8,806 nt of DNA from positions 1-8,806 of the forward strand of contig JBPPNE010000157.1 in the NCBI GenBank assembly GCA_051306415.1. The letters are read 5' to 3'. The stretch comes from CBDDRG01 sp051306415 (GTDB lineage Bacteria > Pseudomonadota > Gammaproteobacteria > Pseudomonadales > Porticoccaceae). Made by a program: the position numbers and the translations under genes. Under the pieces are notes generated by a model that saw only the letters and a list, made by a program, of their open reading frames with translations, did not search any database and was not told the origin of the DNA. Positions 1 to 8,806 of this stretch are shown in pieces (positions within the stretch are counted from its first letter, which is position 1; every line of letters begins with the position of its first letter).

Positions 1-185
1 ACAACGCGCACATGGAATCCTGGAACAAGTCGATGAAATCGGACATGTACCACCGCCAGCGCTTCAGCTGCGAGAAGCAGCTTCATGCCTCCATCAAAAG
101 CTACATCGATTTCTACAACACCAAGCGATTAGACTCAGCACTCGGCTACCGATCTCCCATCGAGTTTGAAGCCCAATGCGCATAA
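1..185 (+). CDS. IS3-family transposase (OrfB), C-terminal fragment cut by the window edge
   Basis: This is the last ~60 codons of a DDE integrase-type transposase, which cuts and rejoins the ends of its insertion sequence. The frame is read from position 3 and stops with TAA at 183-185. Visible motifs are NAHMESW, whose Glu is at the position of the third catalytic acidic residue of the DDE triad in IS3-family OrfB proteins. After it come a Lys-rich stretch (NKSMKSDMYH), then YIDFYNTKRLDSALGYRSP, the typical 'YNxxRxHxxLGYxSP' ending of the rve_3 domain. The usual His of the ending is replaced by Asp-Ser. The 5' part, including the first two catalytic Asp residues and OrfA, lies outside the window, so whether the whole gene is intact cannot be judged. 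It converges on gltD. Confidence 0.9.
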   Translation, partial: NAHMESWNKSMKSDMYHRQRFSCEKQLHASIKSYIDFYNTKRLDSALGYRSPIEFEAQCA

Positions 186-190
186 CCAAT

Positions 191-219
191 GGGTGTCCAC
201 TTTTGCGTAGGAAGTCTCA
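191..219 (+). repeat. Probable right terminal inverted repeat (IRR) of the IS
   Basis: Six bases after the transposase stop lies a stretch containing GTGTCCACTTTTGCGTAGGA and ending ...GTCTCA. Read on the other strand it begins TGAGACTTCC and continues to AAAAGTGGACAC, which resembles IS3-family terminal repeats that start with TG. The matching left repeat is not in the window, so this rests on position and the terminal dinucleotide only. Confidence 0.5.
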
Positions 220-264
220 CGCGACAAACAGCACCGCGCCCCTCAAGCGTAGGGTTAAGGCTGT

Positions 265-290
265 AAAAAAGCCGTTTTTTGGATTTACGG
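265..290 (-). terminator. Weak rho-independent-like terminator downstream of gltBD, possibly bidirectional
   Basis: On the - strand, about 80 bases after the gltD stop, CCGT (290-287) can pair with ACGG (275-272), followed by C and a run of six T (270-265). On the + strand, GGCT (259-262) can pair with AGCC (270-273), followed by G and six T (275-280), which would stop transcripts leaving the IS. Both stems are only 4 bp, so this is a weak call. The position between two converging genes is what supports it. The rest of the 220-367 gap shows no gene. Confidence 0.4.
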
Positions 291-367
291 TTAGAAAAAT
301 AATCAAAGACAGCAGCGCAGCATGGCCATCCCGGGCCCCACTGAAAGTTCTTGGAATTCAGCTTTTT

Positions 368-1778
368 TTAGCGCGGCAGGTCGGAGCCACCCATCAGGAA
401 TTCGTCGACGGCGCGGGCGGCTTGGCGACCTTCGCGAATCGCCCACACGACCAGTGATTGCCCACGTCGGGTGTCACCGGCAGCGAACACTTTGGCAACG
501 GAGGTCTGATAGCGCTCGGTGTCGGCGAGCGCATTGCCGCGGCCGTCGAACGCGACACCCAGTTGCTCCAGCATGCCGCCGTGAACGGGGTGCAGATAAC
601 CCGTTGCCAGCAGCACAAGATCGGCTTTGATGTCGAATGCGCTGCCTTCGATGGTCTGCATTTTCGGATCAAGGCGTATGGCGTGGAGCGTCTCGACGTT
701 GTCGCCGTCGCCGGAAAAGCGCGTCGTGGAGACACTCCAGTCCCGCGCGCAGCCCTCTTCATGGGAGGACGTGGTGCGCATTTTCAGTGGCCAGGCGGGC
801 CAGGTCATGGCTTTGTTTTCCTTTAACGGTGGCTGCGGCATCACCTCGAACTGGGTGACCGAAGCCGCGCCCTGGCGTATCGATGTGCCGACACAGTCAG
901 AGCCGGTGTCACCGCCGCCGATCACGACGACGTGCTTGTCCTTGGCCGTGATGACAGCTTCGGGCGGAATCTCGTCGCCAGCAACTCGGCGGTTGTGTTG
1001 CTGGAGAAACTGTAGCGCGAAATAGATCCCTTTCAGCTCACGCCCGGGGACATTGAGATCGCGCGGCTGTTCGGAGCCGGCGCACAGAACCACGGCATCG
1101 AACTCGGTCAGCAGCTTCTGTGCCGGCGCATCGACGCCGATATGTTGTCCCGGACGAAACTCGACGCCCTCTGCTTGCATCTGTTGCATGCGGCGGTCGA
1201 TCAAGTGCTTTTCCATCTTGAAGTCGGGGATGCCATAGCGCATCAGTCCGCCGATACGGTCGTGCTTATCAAACAGCACCACGGCGTGCCCTGCCCGCGC
1301 CAATTGCTGCGAACAGGCCAGGCCCGCGGGCCCTGAACCCACCACGGCGACGCGCTTGCCGGTTTTGCGAGCGGGAATTTGGGGCATTATCCAGCCCTCT
1401 AGCCAGCCTTTGTCGACAATGGTGCGCTCGATCGATTTGATGGTGACCGGGGCATCGTTGATGTTGAGGACGCAGGCGGCCTCACAGGGAGCGGGGCAGA
1501 TGCGGCCGGTAAATTCCGGGAAATTATTCGTTGAGTGCAACACGTCGAGCGCTTCGCGCCAACTGTTGTTGTAAACCAGGTCATTCCAGTCGGGGATGAT
1601 GTTGTTGACGGGGCAGCCCGTCTGGCAAAACGGTACTCCGCAATCCATGCAGCGTGCAGCCTGGTCGCGGAGCTTGTCGTCGGCAACGGGGGCGATGAAT
1701 TCCTTGCAGTTGCGGATGCGCTCAGCGACGGGCAGATAGCCGGGCTCTTGCCTTGCGATCTCCATGAATCCGGTGGGT

Positions 1779-1786
<8 letters not shown>
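368..1786 (-). CDS. gltD: Glutamate synthase [NADPH] small (beta) subunit
   Basis: GltD oxidises NADPH through FAD and passes electrons via iron-sulfur clusters to the FMN/3Fe-4S large subunit GltB, in the cytoplasm. At 472 residues it has the usual family length. The N-terminal iron-sulfur domain shows Cys46, Cys49, Cys54 and Cys58 (CMDCGVPFCQTGCP) and a second group at Cys97, Cys101 and Cys105 (CPAPCEAAC). The FAD-binding GSGPAG lies at 150-155, the NADPH-binding GGGDTGSD at 290-297, and a closing FAD motif near the C-terminus reads AAGDTRRGQSLVVWAI. The start chosen is the ATG at 1786, because it gives the family N-terminus MGKPTGF and sits 9 nt after AGGAG. An in-frame ATG at 1795 is only 2-3 nt from that site, so it is less likely. 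The start overlaps the gltB stop by 8 nt (ATGGGTAA), which suggests translational coupling. No frameshift or missing motif is visible. Confidence 0.96.
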
Positions 1787-6422
<4,636 letters not shown>

Positions 6423-6463
6423 GATAAAATACCCTCGACCGATCATTTCTGGGTTTGAAGTTT

Positions 6464-6477
6464 CTGTCTCACGACAG
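6464..6477 (-). other. Small hairpin in the gltB leader
   Basis: CTGTC-TCAC-GACAG is a perfect 5-bp stem with a 4-base loop. In the gltB transcript the loop reads GUGA, a GNRA-type tetraloop. It lies just upstream of gltB. It has no T-run after it, so it is not a terminator, and it is too small to be called a riboswitch. The function is unknown, and it may be chance. Confidence 0.3.
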
Positions 6478-6501
6478 GAAAAGGCGTGCGGAAAGGTCTC
6501 A

Positions 6502-6531
6502 AGTGTACCCCGGCCGGCTGGATTTCATCAA
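6502..6531 (-). promoter_or_regulatory. Candidate sigma-70 promoter of gltBD
   Basis: On the - strand, TTGATG (6531-6526; 4 of 6 with TTGACA) is followed after 18 bases by TACACT (6507-6502; 4 of 6 with TATAAT). Transcription would start near 6495, giving a leader of about 50-75 nt before gltB depending on its start. The match is moderate and was found by eye. The position, directly upstream of gltB with no other gene between, is right. Confidence 0.35.
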
Positions 6532-6641
6532 CGGCAGCCGGATCGAAGGTCGGGAAGCATAGCGCATCAAAAGGGCAGCCGTAACCCCTGCGGCCACTTG
6601 GCGGATAGCGCTCGCGGGGATTGCCTCGGCAGCATGATGAG

Positions 6642-6657
6642 ATCAGCGACCGCTGAT
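6642..6657. promoter_or_regulatory. Perfect 16-bp palindrome, candidate operator upstream of the SDR gene
   Basis: ATCAGCG-AC-CGCTGAT has two perfect 7-base arms around a 2-base centre. It ends 6 bases before a perfect TTGACA -35 box, so a dimeric regulator bound here would touch or lie next to RNA polymerase. No regulator gene is in the window, so the protein is unknown. Seen directly: the symmetry and position. Inferred: the operator role. Confidence 0.4.
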
Positions 6658-6663
6658 TGCCAG

Positions 6664-6692
6664 TTGACAGAATCGGTGCTGGCCCGAATGAT
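6664..6692 (+). promoter_or_regulatory. Candidate sigma-70 promoter of the SDR gene
   Basis: TTGACA (6664-6669, all 6 consensus bases) is followed after 17 bases by AATGAT (6687-6692; 4 of 6 with TATAAT). Transcription would start near 6699, giving a leader of about 140 nt before the ATG at 6840. The rest of the 6447-6839 gap shows no tRNA, no convincing small gene and no further clear structure beyond the sites listed separately. Confidence 0.45.
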
Positions 6693-6826
6693 TGCCGCCC
6701 AGCGTCCGGATCGACTAGATCGGCAACGATCGGTTGACTGGCAAGGACGCGTTCACAGGCTGCTTCATAATAGTAGTGCAGGCGGCCAGTGGTAGTACGG
6801 GCCGCGACATCGAATTCAATCCAATC

Positions 6827-6833
6827 AAGGGGA
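6827..6833 (+). promoter_or_regulatory. Ribosome binding site fixing the SDR start
   Basis: AAGGGGA lies 6 bases upstream of the ATG at 6840. It decides against an in-frame upstream ATG at 6789, which has no such site and would add 17 residues before the normal SDR N-terminus. Confidence 0.75.
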
Positions 6834-6839
6834 AGCGCC

Positions 6840-7733
6840 ATGAGCGTAACAACACATCTGGCCGGCAAATCCGTGGTGGTCACCGGCTCCGGTCGCGGCA
6901 TCGGGCGGACCATCGCCCTCGAAGTCGCCAAGGCCGGTGGTAGCGTCGTGGTGAATGATGTCGATGTGGCGGTCGCTGAGGAGGTCGTCGCTGAAATCAA
7001 GGCCTTTGGTGGCGCCGCCGTTGCCAGCAACGACAGTGTTTCCTCGTGGGAAGGCGCCAACAACATGGTGACTCAGGCGGTCGATACCTTCGGCCGTATC
7101 GACGCGGTGATCAACAATGCCGGCAATCTGCGCGACGTGATCTTTCACAAGATGACCCAGGAGGATTGGGATGTGGTCATCAATGTTCACTTGAAGGGCA
7201 GCTTCAATGTGAGCCGCGCGGCTGCCACCCATTTCCGCAACCAGGAGAGTGGCGTCTGCGTGCACATGACCTCGACCTCCGGGCTGATCGGCAATTTCGG
7301 TCAGGCCAATTACTCCGCCGCCAAGGCCGGCATCGTCGCGCTGTCGAAATCCATCGCGCTCGACATGCAGCGCTATAACGTGCGCTCCAACTGCATCGCG
7401 CCCTTCGCCTGGAGCCGGCTGACCGCGACCATTCCGGCGGAAACCCCGGATCAGATCGCGCGGGTGGAAAAATTGAAGCGCATGACGCCGGAAAAAGTCG
7501 GCATCTTCGCCGCCGCACTGTGCAGCGACCGCGCCGCCAGTATCAGCGGGCAGATCTTTGCGGTGCGCATGAACGAGATCTTCCTGATGAGTCAGTCCCG
7601 CCCGCTGCGCTCCAGCCACAACGGTGGCGGCTGGACCATCGACAGCATCTTTGACGTCGCCATGCCCGCGCTGCAAACTCATTTTTATCCGCTCGATCGC
7701 TCCCAGGATATCTTCAGCTGGGATCCGATCTGA
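6840..7733 (+). CDS. Short-chain dehydrogenase/reductase (SDR), NAD(P)-dependent
   Basis: This is a classical SDR of 297 residues that would oxidise or reduce a hydroxyl/carbonyl group using NAD(P)H, probably in the cytoplasm. The Rossmann cofactor motif TGSGRGIG is at 15-22, Asp40 lies at the end of the second strand, NNAG is at 92-95, and the catalytic tetrad is Asn115, Ser145, Tyr158 and Lys162 (YSAAK). Asp40 is the kind of residue that favours NAD(H) over NADP(H), an inference. The core resembles 3-oxoacyl-ACP reductase (FabG) and the hydroxyacyl-CoA dehydrogenase domain of peroxisomal multifunctional enzymes. The protein does not stop after the usual GQIF segment near residue 240. About 50 more residues follow (FAVRMNEIFLMSQSRP ... 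FSWDPI), making it longer than the common 245-260. The substrate cannot be read from the sequence. It is divergent from gltB and upstream of the symporter. Confidence 0.9.
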   Translation: MSVTTHLAGKSVVVTGSGRGIGRTIALEVAKAGGSVVVNDVDVAVAEEVVAEIKAFGGAAVASNDSVSSWEGANNMVTQAVDTFGRIDAVINNAGNLRDVIFHKMTQEDWDVVINVHLKGSFNVSRAAATHFRNQESGVCVHMTSTSGLIGNFGQANYSAAKAGIVALSKSIALDMQRYNVRSNCIAPFAWSRLTATIPAETPDQIARVEKLKRMTPEKVGIFAAALCSDRAASISGQIFAVRMNEIFLMSQSRPLRSSHNGGGWTIDSIFDVAMPALQTHFYPLDRSQDIFSWDPI

Positions 7734-7736
7734 TCC

Positions 7737-7773
7737 CGCCCCGCGCGAGCTTGCTCGGTGCTCCAAGGGGGCG
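7737..7773 (+). terminator. Possible stem-loop between the SDR and symporter genes
   Basis: Just after the SDR stop, CGCCCC (7737-7742) can pair with GGGGCG (7768-7773). Between them sits an inner hairpin, CGAG-CTTG-CTCG (7746-7757), with a stable CUUG-type tetraloop. No T-run follows, so it is not a standard intrinsic terminator. It could weaken read-through or protect the 3' end of the SDR message. It occupies about half of the 69-bp gap. Confidence 0.25.
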
Positions 7774-7802
7774 TCGCCGCGAACCCGGTACTACCATCGA
7801 CA

Positions 7803-8806
7803 ATGGAATTGGCCGTGTCCTACGAGAGCACTGAACCGACCCTTCTGGGTCTGAAACTTTGGCATCAGGTTCTGCTGGGGCTTTTGATCGGCGTCGCCAC
7901 CGGTTTCGCGATTCGCCATTACGGCGGTTCGCCGGAGCAGATCGCCGGGCTCGCGGAGGGCATCAAGGTGCCCGGCACGCTGTTCATCAAATTCATAAAA
8001 ATGCTGGTGGGCCCGCTGATCCTGTTCGCGTTGATCAGTGGTATCACCTCGCTGACCGGTTCTCGGGATGCGGCGAGCGTCGCGCTCAAAGGTGCAGCCG
8101 CCTACCTGACCACTGCTGTATTGGCAGTGATGCTGGGCCTGGCCTTGGCGACTTTCGCCGAACCTGGCGTCGGCCTCGACAGCGCAATGGTGGCAACGCC
8201 AGTGAATACTGGAGCACCGGCCCCGCTCACGGGCGACCGCCCCGCGACGGTCGGCGACTTTTTGATGAACCTGATTCCGACCAATATCTACAATGCGCTC
8301 GCCACCGACAATTATTTGCAAATCGTCGTCTTCGCGATCTTTACCGGGCTGGTCATGCTCAGCCTCGGCGACCCGGTCAGCGGCGCCAGGGGCGTTGCCG
8401 ATGCGGCGGCGAAGATACTGTTCCGCATGATCGAGTTGATCGTTCGACTCGCGCCGCTCGCGATCTTCAGTTTCATGGCCTGGATGGTCGCCACCATGGG
8501 TCTCGATGTCATCAGGGCCCTGATTGAACTAGTCGCTCTGGTAATCGTCGCGATGTTAATTCAGTACGTCTTTCTGGGTGTGCTGATCTCGGGGTTTGCG
8601 CGCCTGAACCCACTGTTTTTCTACCGCAAGATGATCACCACCCAGCTGATGGCGTTTTCCACCAGCAGTTCCAAGGCGACGCTCTCTACCGGCATGCGGG
8701 AATTGCAGGAAAAGCTCGGCGTGTCGCCATCCACGGTGAACTTCATGATGCCGCTCGGCGCCGCGATCAACATGGACGGCACCGCGATCTATCTCGGCAT
8801 TTGCGC
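7803..8806 (+). CDS. Dicarboxylate/amino acid:cation symporter (DctA/GltP family), 3' end missing
   Basis: This is a sodium- or proton-coupled inner-membrane importer of the DAACS family, whose substrates include C4-dicarboxylates, glutamate and aspartate. The window holds 334 codons with no stop; full-length members have about 400-450 residues. Hydrophobic helices are visible at LWHQVLLGLLIGVATGFAI (TM1), then TM2 around FIKMLVGPLILFALISGI. TM3 to TM6 follow, with the long TM3-TM4 loop usual in the family. Re-entrant hairpin 1 has the serine-rich SSSKAT (288-293). The signature NMDGT (323-327), which takes part in cation and substrate binding, comes just before the edge. Hairpin 2 and TM8, which decide substrate choice, are missing, so the substrate is not assigned. 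The ATG at 7803 has no good ribosome site. An in-frame GTG at 7815 is an alternative, preceded by a weak GGAA. Confidence 0.92.
   Translation, partial: MELAVSYESTEPTLLGLKLWHQVLLGLLIGVATGFAIRHYGGSPEQIAGLAEGIKVPGTLFIKFIKMLVGPLILFALISGITSLTGSRDAASVALKGAAAYLTTAVLAVMLGLALATFAEPGVGLDSAMVATPVNTGAPAPLTGDRPATVGDFLMNLIPTNIYNALATDNYLQIVVFAIFTGLVMLSLGDPVSGARGVADAAAKILFRMIELIVRLAPLAIFSFMAWMVATMGLDVIRALIELVALVIVAMLIQYVFLGVLISGFARLNPLFFYRKMITTQLMAFSTSSSKATLSTGMRELQEKLGVSPSTVNFMMPLGAAINMDGTAIYLGIC

Larger units (their letters stand above)
1..219 (+). mobile_element. Right end of an IS3-family insertion sequence
   Basis: The element includes the transposase tail and ends shortly after its stop codon, as is usual in the IS3 family. 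I place the boundary at 219 because the sequence there ends in CA-3', so that the complementary strand starts with TG, the conserved IS3-family terminus. The left end, the full length and any target-site duplication are outside the window. The exact boundary is therefore an inference. Confidence 0.65.

Noticed and set aside
176..457. Small + strand open frame across the IS end and the gltD 3' end
   Set aside because: It begins inside the transposase end, crosses the IS boundary and the terminator-like region, and runs antisense into gltD with no domain similarity.
6680..6695. Sigma-54-like sequence TGGC...TTGC in the SDR promoter region
   Set aside because: Sigma-54 promoters need exactly 10 bases between the GG and GC pairs; here there are 11. 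The overlapping sigma-70 boxes explain the region better.
6443..7066. 207-codon - strand open frame spanning the gltB-SDR gap
   Set aside because: It overlaps both the gltB start and the SDR 5' part, has no recognisable domain, and would bury the gltB promoter region.
6825..7766. 313-codon - strand open frame opposite the SDR
   Set aside because: It mirrors the SDR codons and is rich in His, Gly and Asp, as expected for an antisense shadow. The SDR on the + strand has a full set of catalytic motifs and a strong ribosome site.

Overview
This window looks like ordinary chromosome from a GC-rich proteobacterium, most likely a gammaproteobacterium. That placement is inferred from the type of glutamate synthase, the gltB-gltD order and overlap, and the base composition; no rRNA or other phylogenetic marker is present.

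Layout from left to right. (1) Positions 1-219 hold the 3' end of an IS3-family insertion sequence: the last ~60 codons of its DDE transposase on the + strand, then a probable right terminal inverted repeat. (2) Positions 220-367 are non-coding, with a weak terminator-like T-rich structure lying between the converging transposase and gltD. (3) Positions 368-6422 (or 6446) on the - strand are the gltBD operon, encoding the two subunits of NADPH-dependent glutamate synthase (GOGAT). Both genes look intact and overlap by 8 nt. (4) About 400 bp of intergenic DNA lies between divergently transcribed gltB and the next gene. It contains a plausible promoter for each direction and a clean 16-bp palindrome next to a perfect -35 box. 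(5) Positions 6840-7733 on the + strand encode a short-chain dehydrogenase/reductase with a complete catalytic tetrad and a longer than usual C-terminal tail. (6) From 7803 to the right edge, on the + strand, is a dicarboxylate/amino acid:cation symporter (DctA/GltP family), cut off by the end of the window.

GltB hydrolyses glutamine and uses the ammonia with 2-oxoglutarate to make glutamate. GltD supplies the electrons from NADPH. The symporter may import C4-dicarboxylates, glutamate or aspartate, which would fit loosely with this nitrogen and carbon theme, but nothing in the sequence ties it or the SDR to gltBD functionally.

I found no convincing undescribed system. The most useful leads are the palindrome at the SDR promoter, the tail of the SDR, and the IS end beside the gltBD terminator.
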